Source: a virus
Strand: one strand, 5' to 3'
DNA length: 34,231 nt
IMG/VR virus record: IMGVR_UViG_3300024999_000262
Coordinates: 1 to 34,231 of that record
Every line of letters starts with the position of its first letter. The stretch's first letter is position 1. The translations under genes were made by a program, and so were the position numbers. This document shows, piece after piece, positions 7,297-16,622 of this stretch. The notes under the pieces were generated by a model. It made no database searches. It was not told the DNA's origin and worked only from the letters and a program-made list of their open reading frames with translations.

Positions 7297-8499
7297 ATGC
7301 CTGCAAGTTCAAGTGCTGGAATTTTCCGTTTCTTGGAAGAGTCTACCCCTGGCGTAATCGAATCCGGGGGTCCTCAGATCTACCGTGTTACAGGTGGTAC
7401 TCTTTCACAATCCGTCCAATTTGACGAGGATAATGAGTTACGTTCTGATCGTGGTCGTGGTCCTTCTACTCTGGTATCAGGCTCCGTCGCAGGCCCTCTC
7501 AACATCAACTGGTCCCACAAGACCCACGATACCTTCCTTGAGGCTTTACTCGCCAGTACCTTTACTGCTGTAGATACGGGCGGTGTCAAGACAGTAGCCG
7601 ACATGGTCTTTGATGCTACTACCCACTCCATCACCTCAGCAAGCGCTGCCTTGCCTGTTCTGGAGAAGGGTCAGTGGTTTGGTATTACTGGCGGAGGTAA
7701 CGCTGCCAATAGAATCAGGTTCAAGGCATCCTCTACCACAGCCCCCACCGCGAGTACTATTGTTGTTGATACCGCTGTAAGCGATGTAACTACACAAGCA
7801 TCAGCCTCGACTGTTATTACCAGTTCTCGCCTAAAACAGGGCTATGCTGCTCAACGTACCTTCACTATTGAGCGTGAGCTGAGCGATGTTAGCCAGTTTT
7901 TCACTTGGAAAGGTTGTCATGTATCTTCGCTTGATCTTTCATACTCTCTGTCCAGTAAGTTGTCCGGTACGTTTAACTTCATGGCTGAGGATTCTGAGGT
8001 ACAAGGCACTGCCAGCTTGTTTGGAGGTATAGGGTCTGCTGTAGCTGCGACTACTACCCCTTACTTCAACACTATCTCAGGGGCGTATGTTCTTATAGAC
8101 GGGGCAGTACTCACAGACTCTTGTATAGAGTCCCTTACTGTCAACATAGCCGCTAACCTCCGTGAGCGCCGATGTATTGGCAGTGGTATCGCACCGTCCA
8201 GTATTGGTACTGACCCCTTTACCATTACTGGTCAGGCGAATATCTTCTTTGGCTCGTCTTCCTCAGCTACACTCTACGGTAAGAAGCTGTCGAACCTGCC
8301 AATAGTTTTTGCTGTCTGTTTGACCGACTCTTTGGGTAATGCTATGGCAATTACCTTCCCTGCTGCTACTGTAACTGCCGCTGAGGTAGACGGTGGTTCT
8401 ATCGGATCTGATGTAATGATGAATGTGTCTTTCACCGGATATACTGATTCAACTTTTAGTACTATGTTGGCTGTTGATCGTATTGGATCAGTAGCTTAA
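7297..8499 (+). CDS. Major tail tube protein
   Basis: 400 residues, Ser/Thr/Ala/Gly rich and beta-sheet-like, starting behind AAAGGAG. The opening (SSSAGIFRFLEESTPGVIESG) and the recurring pattern of GTLSQSVQFDEDNELRSDRGRGPSTLVSGSVAG are typical of tail tube subunits of siphoviruses (lambda gpV-like / TTP group), whose hexamers stack to make the hollow tail. About residues 300-400 form an extra beta domain, possibly exposed. It lies just before the chaperone and tape measure genes and is followed by a strong terminator, as expected for a highly expressed subunit. Confidence 0.87.
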   Translation: MPASSSAGIFRFLEESTPGVIESGGPQIYRVTGGTLSQSVQFDEDNELRSDRGRGPSTLVSGSVAGPLNINWSHKTHDTFLEALLASTFTAVDTGGVKTVADMVFDATTHSITSASAALPVLEKGQWFGITGGGNAANRIRFKASSTTAPTASTIVVDTAVSDVTTQASASTVITSSRLKQGYAAQRTFTIERELSDVSQFFTWKGCHVSSLDLSYSLSSKLSGTFNFMAEDSEVQGTASLFGGIGSAVAATTTPYFNTISGAYVLIDGAVLTDSCIESLTVNIAANLRERRCIGSGIAPSSIGTDPFTITGQANIFFGSSSSATLYGKKLSNLPIVFAVCLTDSLGNAMAITFPAATVTAAEVDGGSIGSDVMMNVSFTGYTDSTFSTMLAVDRIGSVA

Positions 8500-8517
8500 T
8501 AACTACTGTTTCTTACT

Positions 8518-8554
8518 AAGCCCCCGGTTGCCATGGCCGGGGGCTTTTTCTTTT
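8518..8554. terminator. Intrinsic terminator after tail tube gene
   Basis: A 10-bp GC-rich stem (AAGCCCCCGG at 8518-8527 with CCGGGGGCTT at 8537-8546), 9-base loop, then TTTTTCTTTT. It separates the tail tube gene from the convergent repressor gene. Confidence 0.9.
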
Positions 8555-8555
8555 C

Positions 8556-8723
8556 TTACTCCTCAGTTTCATCCCTCCCAGGTATCTTGTAGTTCTCAAT
8601 AAGCCTCTGGATAATGCCGGACTTCGTGAGGCCAGTGTGCTTCTCAATCAAGTTGAGTTTCCGTTTGTGATAGTCCGTGAGGGTTATCTGGATTTGCAGG
8701 GACTTGTTCGATTCTTTTGTCAT
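8556..8723 (-). CDS. Ribbon-helix-helix transcriptional regulator
   Basis: 55 residues from the ATG at 8723, behind AAGGAG. A short beta strand (LQIQITL, about residues 9-15) is followed by two helices (YHKRKLNLIEKH and TKSGIIQRLIENY), the classical Arc/MetJ ribbon-helix-helix plan, in which the strand enters the DNA major groove as a dimer. A much longer upstream frame exists but crosses the divergent promoter and start of the chaperone gene, so it is rejected. It stands divergent to the tail chaperone/tape measure operon, separated by only 81 bases, and probably controls its own promoter and that operon. Confidence 0.85.
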   Translation of the reverse strand: MTKESNKSLQIQITLTDYHKRKLNLIEKHTGLTKSGIIQRLIENYKIPGRDETEE

Positions 8724-8801
8724 AGATTCTCCTTGAAATTTTAGTAAAGTTAGTTTATACGTACATAATACAGTTTTTCTAATTAATTTAAAGGAGAATC
8801 T
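8724..8801. promoter_or_regulatory. Divergent control region with 11-bp inverted repeat over both ribosome sites
   Basis: AGATTCTCCTT (8724-8734) is the exact reverse complement of AAGGAGAATCT (8791-8801); each arm contains the ribosome site of one of the two divergent genes. The AT-rich interval holds the promoter below. The repeat could be an operator for the adjacent ribbon-helix-helix protein, or simply two copies of a shared leader. Confidence 0.55.
8733..8761 (+). promoter_or_regulatory. Putative promoter for tail chaperone/tape measure operon
   Basis: TTGAAA (8733-8738), 17-base spacer, TATACG (8756-8761), then AAAGGAG and ATG 8805. Needed because the upstream operon is terminated at 8518-8554. 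The -10 box is weak (4 of 6). Confidence 0.5.
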
Positions 8802-8804
8802 ACA

Positions 8805-9230
8805 ATGTTTGACATCAAAAAAGCCTACGGATTTGACAAAGAAGCTGCTGAGAAAGGCGTGAAAATGATTTGTGGTCCCGATCCAGACAAGGACTACGTA
8901 GTTCTTTGTCGGATGCCGAATGATCGCTACACTGCCGCTTTGACAACCAAGATGCAAGCCAACCACTCTCGGTTGGAAATCCTCAAAAAACAGGACGAGG
9001 AGGCTTATGGTAAGCTGAATCGTCAGCTCATGATAGAAGTCATGGCCGAGACTGTTGTAGTTGCGTGGGGGCCTGGTTTTGGTGAAGATGGGACAGCTAT
9101 CAAATATTCCACCGAAGTCTGTATCGACTTCTTGGCCAAGTACCCCGACTTCCGAGCGGCTTGTGCCGAGTTCGCCAGTAACCCCTCCAACTACCCAATC
9201 GTTTCCGATCTGAAGGAAGCAAAAAAGTAA
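8805..9230 (+). CDS. Tail assembly chaperone G-like (zero-frame product)
   Basis: 141 residues, acidic, with the C-terminal pattern YPDFRAACAEFASNPSNY typical of siphovirus tail chaperones that keep the tape measure in solution until tube proteins assemble around it. It lies between the tube protein and tape measure genes. The last codons are GCA AAA AAG TAA, placing a canonical slippery heptamer directly before the stop codon. Most ribosomes should end here; a minority shift to -1 and make the longer GT form. Ribosome site AAAGGAG. Confidence 0.85.
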   Translation: MFDIKKAYGFDKEAAEKGVKMICGPDPDKDYVVLCRMPNDRYTAALTTKMQANHSRLEILKKQDEEAYGKLNRQLMIEVMAETVVVAWGPGFGEDGTAIKYSTEVCIDFLAKYPDFRAACAEFASNPSNYPIVSDLKEAKK

Positions 9231-9272
9231 TTGCGAAGTACTATGAGTGGTTCCTTAAGTGGGGGAGCCGCT
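9221..9272 (+). other. Programmed -1 ribosomal frameshift signal (A AAA AAG plus downstream hairpin)
   Basis: The heptamer A AAA AAG (9221-9227) is in the correct zero-frame register and is followed at once by TAA. Downstream, AGTGGTTCC (9246-9254) can pair with GGAGCCGCT (9264-9272), 9 bp with G-U pairs and a 9-base loop. The spacer of 18 bases is longer than usual, so a pseudoknot or an unassisted slip is possible. Confidence 0.82.
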
Positions 9273-9601
9273 TAAAGGTGCTTGAGCTATACCAACGCCA
9301 AAAGGGGAAGACCCCCCAGGCGTTGGTAGATAAGCCTGATCTCCCTTGGTACTTCGACACTCTCCTCCGCTCCTTCCTCGTTCTATCCAGCCGCCGCCGC
9401 TTCTCCTATATCAAGATTGAAAAAAGCGTCAATAAAAAGACGTACATAGAAATCAAGGCTATTCCATCCCCGATTGACATCTCCACAATCCTAAGCTATA
9501 ACGATGATATCGTAGGAGCAAAAGCTGAGGATTATCTGGATTTAATCCTTATTTTGGACGACATGTTCTTAGCAAACTACAGGACTAAAAATGGCTCTTA
9601 A
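9227..9601 (+). CDS. Tail assembly chaperone T-like extension, made by -1 frameshift (GT)
   Basis: After the slip, translation continues at GTA (9227) for 124 residues without a stop up to 9601; together with the 141 residues of G this gives a 265-residue GT protein. The frame has no convincing start of its own: GTG 9278 has only the weak AAAGG-type context created by the coding sequence, whereas the 17 codons upstream of it are open to the slip site. The extension (TLLRSFLVLSSRRRFSYIKIE, then DYLDLILILDDMFL) is the helical part that in lambda binds the tube protein while G binds the tape measure. It overlaps the tape measure start by 11 bases. Confidence 0.8.
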   Translation, partial: VIAKYYEWFLKWGSRLKVLELYQRQKGKTPQALVDKPDLPWYFDTLLRSFLVLSSRRRFSYIKIEKSVNKKTYIEIKAIPSPIDISTILSYNDDIVGAKAEDYLDLILILDDMFLANYRTKNGS

Positions 9602-12600
9602 TTTCGATGTCAATGTTACTGGTCAGCAGCAGGTTGCAGCTCTGGAGAAGGAAGTGGGAGTTCTCAGACAGAAGCTCCATACCCTAGCAGCAGAGTTTGA
9701 CATATTGTCAGCAGCTTCTGATAAGTCACAGAAATCAGCAAGTGCCATGTCAATATCTTTTTCTAAACTTGCAGTGGACTCTGATAAGGCAGTTAATGCT
9801 TTTGGTAAGATAGCTGCTGAGATATTTGAGACGAGTGAGGCTACACTAAGGTTTGCTAAGAACTCTGGAGAAGCAGCCATAGCTCTTAAGGGTATGGCGA
9901 AAGAAATAATGGCTGCTGAGTCTGTGACTAAGAAACTCAACTCAGAGTTCGCTAAGACAGCTACTCTTGAGGGTGAGTTGATAGCACTAGAGAATGCTGG
10001 TTATGTAGCCATGAAGCGGAATAACTTAGCCCTGGCTGAGAAGGTAAAGCTTCGTGAGAGAGAGTTGGGGCTTAGGGCTGCTGAAAAAGTTTCGTCTGCT
10101 GCTAAAGAGGCTAGGGATACGTCACTGCTGGGATTAGCTACTAGCGATCTTAGTAAGAAGAAGGCTGAACTTTTGGCTCTGAGCGACGCACATTATGTTA
10201 AGACCCTTGCTGAGTCTAAAGCTATTGGTGAGTCTATTAGAAATAGGAAGACTGAACTTGGTTTAATAGATTCTACTAATAAAGGATTAGATGGCTTAAC
10301 AAACGCCAAGAAAAACCTCTATGCAGCCACTAGAGGCTTAGCTGGGGCTACTGGTAACTTGTGGATGACTTATTCACAAGTATTGCCTCTTATGTCAGCT
10401 TTCGTAGCAGCAGCATCTGCTATTAAGATATTTAAAACAGGCACGGAATTCGAGTTTCTTAACACATTCTCGTCCTCACTGTCTGAAGGGGCCATCTCTG
10501 TAGAGAAGTTAAATAAAGAACTTCTGAACATGAAAGGTGTAGGACAGACTCCTATCGAATTAGCCAAGGGGATGTTGGAGCTTCAGAAAGCTGGCGTTCC
10601 TGCTGGTGAAGCAGTTAAGGAACTATCTACTGTAAGCAAGTATGCAGCAGTAGCTCAGATAGAATTAGGTGCATCGACAGAGCAACTTGTAACAATAACC
10701 AAGGCTTTTGAGAAGACATCAAAAGGAGCTAACGGTGGAATGCTCACCATAGCTGACACTGCGGATATAGTAGCTTTCGCTGCTCAGAAGTCCACATCCA
10801 GCTTCTCCGACATGCAGATTGCCTTTAGATATATGACGGCCACTGCTAGTACCTCTTCTTTCACTATTCAGGAAGTAGCCGCTGCTCTTATGGTTATGGC
10901 CAACAATGGACTTAAAGGGTCTATGGGAGCCACTAGCTTAAGAACTGCTATTGAAAGATTGAAGAATCCAACTGAAAAAGCTTCTGAAATGTTTAAGAAG
11001 TTGGGAGGTAATTTTTCATCCATATACGCAGACGGTAAGTTTAAAGGAATTCAGGAAATAGGGTCAGAACTTGAGAGAATAAAAAACACAGTTAGTGCTG
11101 GCGACTGGTCAGAGTTCTCTAATGCTATGTTTGGTTTTAGGGGTGCTCAAGTAAATGCTATTGTAACAGGTATGGCCGACCTAAACAAGAACATAGAGAA
11201 GGTGTCTGAGTCTGTTGGCTTTGTTAATAAGGTTTTTAATGACCTAAGTAAGACTACCAAGATGCAGATGATAGAGTTGGCTGCATCTTTTGAGAGAGCT
11301 TTCATTAAAGCATTTGAGGGTGAGAAAGCCACTGAGGTAATAAAAGAGTTAAATGACATAGTTTCAGGAGATGGGTTCGCCAACTCACTTGAGCATGTAG
11401 CTACTGGAGCTTACGGACTATCCAAAGGATTTGCTGCTATAGCATCTGCCTTTTTGTCTTTACCTACTTGGGTAGCTGAGGCTGGTATAGTAGGAGCATT
11501 TCTTTTCGGCATACACGGTAAGCTTATACTGGCCGGACTCATAGCGGCGGCGGCGGCTGTTGAAAAAATATCCGATAACATAGCAAAAGCTAATGCTTCA
11601 TATGCGGCTGACGTTAAAACTGGCGGTAAAACATTCGCTGACTTGAAGAAGGAGACGAGTGAGTTAACTACTCTTATAGAGAGTGACCAAGCCAGGCTAA
11701 GTGGTATTGCTGGTAAATCTGATTCTTACCTTAAGGCTGGTATCGAGGCAGGTATAGCTCAAAGACAGAAAAAACTAGCTTATTTGAACGAGCAGATTAA
11801 AAATATAGAAATCTCTAAAAAGTCAAACACATTAACTAATGAGTTTGACTCATCAAATCAAGCTAATATCTCATCTATACGCGAGTTTTACGCCATGGAG
11901 CGTAAGGAGGAGCAGGCTAGAAATAAGGAATTTGAAAATGGTAAAAAGGCTCTGATAACAAAAGATCTCCTTAGTACTGAGGATGGAGAAAACAAGAAAC
12001 AGCAGGCTATAGAAGCTTCTCACCAAAAATTGATGTCAATGGCTGATGCCTCTAGTACTTACTTAGAAAATTCTGAGAATCAGACACTCGCGACTAAGCT
12101 TCAAAAACTTGACTTAGCCTACGCTGCTCAGGAGGCATTCAATAAAAAGAATGCTAAATCTGAAGAGGAGAGGTCTACATTTAGTGAACTATTCTACGAG
12201 GAGTACCTGAGTAAACGTGCTGGACTGTTTAAGAAAGAGTATGATGAAAATGAGAAGAAGAACGAGAAGATTAGACAAGGTAACGAACAACTTGACGAAT
12301 ACATAGAGAACTCCGGTAATAACGCTTATGCCAGATCTGTAGCCAGGATTGAGAAGGAAAAAGCTGCTGCTGAAAAAGTTGGGCTGGATAAAAATAAGAT
12401 TGAGGCTAAATATTGGATCGATAAGGCAGAGCTTGAGAGACATTATCTTGAGACTGTTAAGGACGTATACCGTGATCTTGACGCTGAGGCTGATAAGGCT
12501 GGTAGAGGAAATAAGTCTCCTCTCCAATCCTTCTACGATGCCGTGGACAGGGATCTTGAATCCAAGATCGCAAGTTATAAAGATAAGCTTAAACCAGAGG

Positions 12601-15600
12601 ACTTTGCTCGTGCCTCTGCTGAGGCTGAGGAGCTTGCTCGTTGGCTGAAGACTTCCTCGTCAGAGGTGGCTAAACTTAGTCAAGACCCACTGAAAGGGTT
12701 TATTGCTGGTCTTCGTGATGCACAGAGAGAAGCCTTAACTCTCGGCCAGATCGGTTACGAGATGGCTAAGGAATTTCGGAGTGGATTCATAGAGGAGTTC
12801 TCTGCCGCCTTTACTGATGAAGGTAGACTGTCCGATGAGATTTCCACCATATCCGAGAAGATCAAGGATATGCAGTACGAGTCCCTTAAAGGTGGCCAGG
12901 AGCAGTTGGACTATCTCCAGAAAGAGTACCAGTCCTCGTTAGCTGGAGCTATGAAAGGAAACGAAGCAGCATTCCAGCAGTACATGAGTAACCTTGACTC
13001 TTACTTATCTAAGGCTAAGGAAGAGATGGACCCCGCTGCTTACGAGCAAGAGTACGCTCGTGTCATGGGAGATCTCAACAAGCTTAACGAGGAGTACGCT
13101 GACCAGACTGAAAGTATTTGGGATAGACTCGGTGACGCTTGGGGCAGTCTCACAGACAGGATGGTAGATAAGTTCGCTGACATGGTAGCTCAGATGGCAG
13201 CTCAGGAGATGTTTGACGCTGTTTTCGGTAGCGTAGGTAAAAAATCCTCTACTGGGTCATCCGCTGGGTCCACTGCTACAAACACTGCTGTAAGCACAGG
13301 TGTAAGTGAGGCTATAGACTGGATATTCTCTGGCTGGGCTGACGGTGGATACATGTCAGCTAACCCAAGAGGTGGAGTTATTAACAAGGGGTCAGGCTTA
13401 GAAGATGACGTTTTCTTAGGCTTTACTGATGGTGGAGCTACAGCAAACTATGGAATGGGTGGAGAATTTATAGTTAATAAAAAAGCCACGCAGAAGTTCC
13501 GCCCCGCTCTTGAGATAATGAACTCTGAGTATTATGCTGGTGGTGGTATTGTAGGTAACTCAGTCGGGTTAGGGGGCCTGGTGCATGGTCTTATAGGAGC
13601 TTTCTCAGACACTACCAGCACAGCCACAGCCTCAGCAAACGACACTGTAAGCGCTTTATCTGGTTTCGCTGATAGTCTCGGTGCTGTTAAACAGGGTGCC
13701 CTAGAAGCATCCTTGGCTACTTCTGACTTATCCGAAACATCACACTCATTCGCATCTCAAGCTGTAGACTCTGTAGCGAGTATAGTTGGAGCTGTAGCTA
13801 AGTCGGGTATTACCGGGTTGGCCTCCAGCATAAGTCCTTTACTTGGTTTAGCTGTCAGCGCTGCTCTCAAATCTGACGTAGTATCAGGCTATTTCAGTGA
13901 GTTGTTCTCGCCGGTCGTTTCTTCTTTTAAGGACACGTTCGGTATAATAGATGCACAGGTAAATGTATCCGCTGCTAATCTCGAAGGTGTGTTCGGTAAT
14001 ATCGACGAAGCGTTTTCCAGCACAATATCGGATGTCAGTAATTCCTATAGCGGAGTATTTGGTAGCTATGGTGCTACTTTATCAGGATTCAGCTCTGCTA
14101 TTGATTCTTTTAGTACTACTTCTTCAGCCCTTCAGTCAGCAGCACAGAATGCCTTTGGCGAAATTAGCTTTGGGGCTGAGATGACACAAGAGTCAGCCGC
14201 CGACCTAAGTAACGCAGCAGCAAGCATTAACCAAGCATCATCAGCTATGGCTGTAGCCGCTGCTGCCGCAGCAGGTGCTCACGAGGCAACTATAGCCGCA
14301 ATGGAAGCTTCCGGCAGAGGTAATGCTGGGGGTATGCTTGGTGATCCTGATATAGACAGTAGCGACAGGTTGGATAATACTACTCCTGGTGGTTTGATGG
14401 GGAATGGTGGTACGTCTACAGAAGGTGCATCAACTGAAGGCACCGATACCACAGGCCAAGGCAACGGAACTACTGATCCAGGAGGCATGGTTGGATTATC
14501 TCTTAAAAAGGTTCTGGTAGGTTTAACTGATATTATTGAGCCAGTTATCAGTCTAACTGAGGCCGTATCAGACTTATCGGACGGTGGTCCGTTACCAGTA
14601 ATAGTATCAGATGGTGGTCCATTACCCACTCCACGTGAGTCTTTAGTTCCTGACCCTTATAAATCCTCCTCAACTAATGAGGATATTCTGAGCGCACTTG
14701 AGGACTCGATAGCCATAGTGAGGTTTGATGGTATATCTGAACATCTTAAAGATGTAACAGAGCTTAACGATAAATACTCTGACCTTAGTAAAGAACTTGT
14801 TGATCTCGGAGCTTCTGAAGATGATCTGTCTATAGTCAGACAAGCCAATCAGATTGAGCTGAATGAACTCATAAAGGAGGAATCTGAGAGACTGGAGGAG
14901 GAGGCTAAAAGAATAAAGGAAGAGATTGACTCAATAACTGAGGCTTCTCGCTACATGTTTGAGGTTGAGGGACTGTCTGAATTTAAGAAGCAAGTATATG
15001 ACACAAATAAGTCTTACGATGACCAAGTAGATCAACTTAAAGAGCTTGAGGCTGCTGAAGAAGACATAACTGTTGTTGAGGCTGGTAGACTGAAGACTAT
15101 CCAGGATTTGTATGGTGAACTGGTCGATCAGTGGAAGTCTATAGTAAAAGATAGCGAGTATATTGTTTATACCTCTGCCTTCTCTGATTTTAAGAAGGGG
15201 CTGTACTCTACCCACATGGCTTATGAGGACATATTTAATCAGCTCAGAGAGTTGGAGGCTCCAGATAGCTATTCCGACACAGTAGATCAAGCTAGGTGGA
15301 TCGAAATAAATAGGAAGAAGGCTGAAGAGGCTCAGAATGCTGCTGATGAAATGCTCTCTGATGCTGAGGATATGCTTAGGAAAGCTTTTGAAGCTGAGAG
15401 GGACTCAGTAACTGCCAGGTATGAAATTATACTCGAAGGTTTGAATGGAGAACTTAAAATTGCCGGTGAGTCTGTATCTAAACTAGAGTCAGTAGTTTCG
15501 TCCCTTGACTCTGCTATTGATGCGCTAAAAGACAATGAGATTTTTCAAGAAGTTAACTTTAGGGGAGCACAGGCTGACTTAAGAAGAAGATATCTTGAAA

Positions 15601-16622
15601 ACGACCTGAGTGAAGGGCTACAGAAAACACTTGAGGAAGCCGTTCAGTTTAACACTAACTATTACGGTTCTTCTTTTGAATATGAGCTTGACCTTAAAAA
15701 GTCTGTTAAGTACACGGAACACCTTAAAGATGTAGCTAATCTTCAGCTTAGTGCTGCTGAGACTAATGTAGTAAGACTTGAGGACTTGATAAAGGCCACT
15801 GAGGATGGAAGGGACACTGAGTTAGCAGCTCTTGATGCTCAGTTGAACGCCCTGCTCGGGATAAGTGAATCTGTAATGTCGTTGGCGGACGCTATAGCTA
15901 ATTACGAAGCTGCTAAGGTTATTAGCGGTGGAACTGGCGGAGGTATAGTTTCCGGTGGCGGCTCCGGATCAATCGCTGACAAAACAGTGTTTAATACTTC
16001 CGACTACATTCAAGCCAAGGCTACTGACTTAGTAGCTAGTGGCTACGCCAGCACTATTACAGAAGCAGCTCAATTGTTTTTGGATGCTTTGGCTAAGGAC
16101 GGCTCTACAGTCGAGCAGCACTACAATACTTTTGGAGAACGCGAGGGTTTGTACAGTGGCTCCAGTGTTTATAATACCGTGGACCCTGTAACCTATAATT
16201 CTTCTGGTTATAACAGCGCTGACTACATTCAGGCCAAGGCTGTTAGTTTGTTTGAGGCAGGTTGGGCCTCATCCATTGAAGGAGCTAAGACAGTATTTTT
16301 AGATGCTATTGAGAAAGAGGGGATATCCGTGCAGCAACACCATGATTTATTTGCTACTCAGGAGGGCGTGTACAGATTTGCTTCTGGAGGTAGTTTCGAA
16401 GTTCAAGGCCCTTCTGGTTCCGATAACTTATATGTACCAAATGTACGGTTGACTGCTGGAGAGGTAGTAAACGTAACTAATGGAGATACTATGAGTGCTC
16501 TTAGAGAAGAGATAGTATCTTTAAGACAAGTGCTATCGTCAGTAGTAAGAAATACTGCTGATACAGCTAAACAATTAAGCAGGTGGGATGGTGACGGTAT
16601 GCCCGACGTGAGGACTGTATGA
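9591..16622 (+). CDS. Tape measure protein
   Basis: 2,343 residues, by far the largest gene. Order: coiled-coil N-terminus (about 1-240); hydrophobic helix (about 255-280); a TP901-type core (ELSTVSKYAAVAQ..., MGATSLRTAIERLKNPTEKA, about 290-560); strongly hydrophobic segments (about 610-660); long coiled coils (about 690-1180); a GGEFIVNKKAT motif (about 1291) of the kind that normally closes a tape measure; an Ala/Ser-rich part; more coiled coils (1700-2090); two copies of a 73-residue repeat (2136-2262); and a second closing motif (LTAGEVVNVTNG, about 2289). Known rule: about 0.15 nm of tail per residue, so the tail may be near 350 nm. It ends in an ATGA overlap with the next gene. Confidence 0.92.
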   Translation: MALNFDVNVTGQQQVAALEKEVGVLRQKLHTLAAEFDILSAASDKSQKSASAMSISFSKLAVDSDKAVNAFGKIAAEIFETSEATLRFAKNSGEAAIALKGMAKEIMAAESVTKKLNSEFAKTATLEGELIALENAGYVAMKRNNLALAEKVKLRERELGLRAAEKVSSAAKEARDTSLLGLATSDLSKKKAELLALSDAHYVKTLAESKAIGESIRNRKTELGLIDSTNKGLDGLTNAKKNLYAATRGLAGATGNLWMTYSQVLPLMSAFVAAASAIKIFKTGTEFEFLNTFSSSLSEGAISVEKLNKELLNMKGVGQTPIELAKGMLELQKAGVPAGEAVKELSTVSKYAAVAQIELGASTEQLVTITKAFEKTSKGANGGMLTIADTADIVAFAAQKSTSSFSDMQIAFRYMTATASTSSFTIQEVAAALMVMANNGLKGSMGATSLRTAIERLKNPTEKASEMFKKLGGNFSSIYADGKFKGIQEIGSELERIKNTVSAGDWSEFSNAMFGFRGAQVNAIVTGMADLNKNIEKVSESVGFVNKVFNDLSKTTKMQMIELAASFERAFIKAFEGEKATEVIKELNDIVSGDGFANSLEHVATGAYGLSKGFAAIASAFLSLPTWVAEAGIVGAFLFGIHGKLILAGLIAAAAAVEKISDNIAKANASYAADVKTGGKTFADLKKETSELTTLIESDQARLSGIAGKSDSYLKAGIEAGIAQRQKKLAYLNEQIKNIEISKKSNTLTNEFDSSNQANISSIREFYAMERKEEQARNKEFENGKKALITKDLLSTEDGENKKQQAIEASHQKLMSMADASSTYLENSENQTLATKLQKLDLAYAAQEAFNKKNAKSEEERSTFSELFYEEYLSKRAGLFKKEYDENEKKNEKIRQGNEQLDEYIENSGNNAYARSVARIEKEKAAAEKVGLDKNKIEAKYWIDKAELERHYLETVKDVYRDLDAEADKAGRGNKSPLQSFYDAVDRDLESKIASYKDKLKPEDFARASAEAEELARWLKTSSSEVAKLSQDPLKGFIAGLRDAQREALTLGQIGYEMAKEFRSGFIEEFSAAFTDEGRLSDEISTISEKIKDMQYESLKGGQEQLDYLQKEYQSSLAGAMKGNEAAFQQYMSNLDSYLSKAKEEMDPAAYEQEYARVMGDLNKLNEEYADQTESIWDRLGDAWGSLTDRMVDKFADMVAQMAAQEMFDAVFGSVGKKSSTGSSAGSTATNTAVSTGVSEAIDWIFSGWADGGYMSANPRGGVINKGSGLEDDVFLGFTDGGATANYGMGGEFIVNKKATQKFRPALEIMNSEYYAGGGIVGNSVGLGGLVHGLIGAFSDTTSTATASANDTVSALSGFADSLGAVKQGALEASLATSDLSETSHSFASQAVDSVASIVGAVAKSGITGLASSISPLLGLAVSAALKSDVVSGYFSELFSPVVSSFKDTFGIIDAQVNVSAANLEGVFGNIDEAFSSTISDVSNSYSGVFGSYGATLSGFSSAIDSFSTTSSALQSAAQNAFGEISFGAEMTQESAADLSNAAASINQASSAMAVAAAAAAGAHEATIAAMEASGRGNAGGMLGDPDIDSSDRLDNTTPGGLMGNGGTSTEGASTEGTDTTGQGNGTTDPGGMVGLSLKKVLVGLTDIIEPVISLTEAVSDLSDGGPLPVIVSDGGPLPTPRESLVPDPYKSSSTNEDILSALEDSIAIVRFDGISEHLKDVTELNDKYSDLSKELVDLGASEDDLSIVRQANQIELNELIKEESERLEEEAKRIKEEIDSITEASRYMFEVEGLSEFKKQVYDTNKSYDDQVDQLKELEAAEEDITVVEAGRLKTIQDLYGELVDQWKSIVKDSEYIVYTSAFSDFKKGLYSTHMAYEDIFNQLRELEAPDSYSDTVDQARWIEINRKKAEEAQNAADEMLSDAEDMLRKAFEAERDSVTARYEIILEGLNGELKIAGESVSKLESVVSSLDSAIDALKDNEIFQEVNFRGAQADLRRRYLENDLSEGLQKTLEEAVQFNTNYYGSSFEYELDLKKSVKYTEHLKDVANLQLSAAETNVVRLEDLIKATEDGRDTELAALDAQLNALLGISESVMSLADAIANYEAAKVISGGTGGGIVSGGGSGSIADKTVFNTSDYIQAKATDLVASGYASTITEAAQLFLDALAKDGSTVEQHYNTFGEREGLYSGSSVYNTVDPVTYNSSGYNSADYIQAKAVSLFEAGWASSIEGAKTVFLDAIEKEGISVQQHHDLFATQEGVYRFASGGSFEVQGPSGSDNLYVPNVRLTAGEVVNVTNGDTMSALREEIVSLRQVLSSVVRNTADTAKQLSRWDGDGMPDVRTV
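15996..16376 (+). repeat. Two tandem 73-residue repeats at the tape measure C-terminus
   Basis: Residues 2136-2188 and 2209-2262 both read SDYIQAKA...G.AS.I..A...FLDA..K.G.(S/T)V.QH...F...EG.Y. At DNA level the copies have diverged, so the duplication is old. The QH..F...EG signature resembles short helical repeats found in some secreted and surface-layer-type proteins. Confidence 0.85.

Noticed and set aside
8724-8966. 81-residue extension of the ribbon-helix-helix protein
   Set aside because: It would run antisense through the start and promoter of the chaperone gene; ATG 8723 has a good AAGGAG site.
9278-9601. Independent gene starting at GTG 9278
   Set aside because: The same frame is open from the slip site at 9227, and family knowledge favours a frameshift product.
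12189-12527. Antisense 112-codon frame within the tape measure
   Set aside because: Low-complexity shadow of the coiled-coil coding sequence, no ribosome site or motif.
14279-14629. Antisense 116-codon frame rich in Pro/Ser
   Set aside because: Mirror of Gly/Thr-rich tape measure codons; no independent support.
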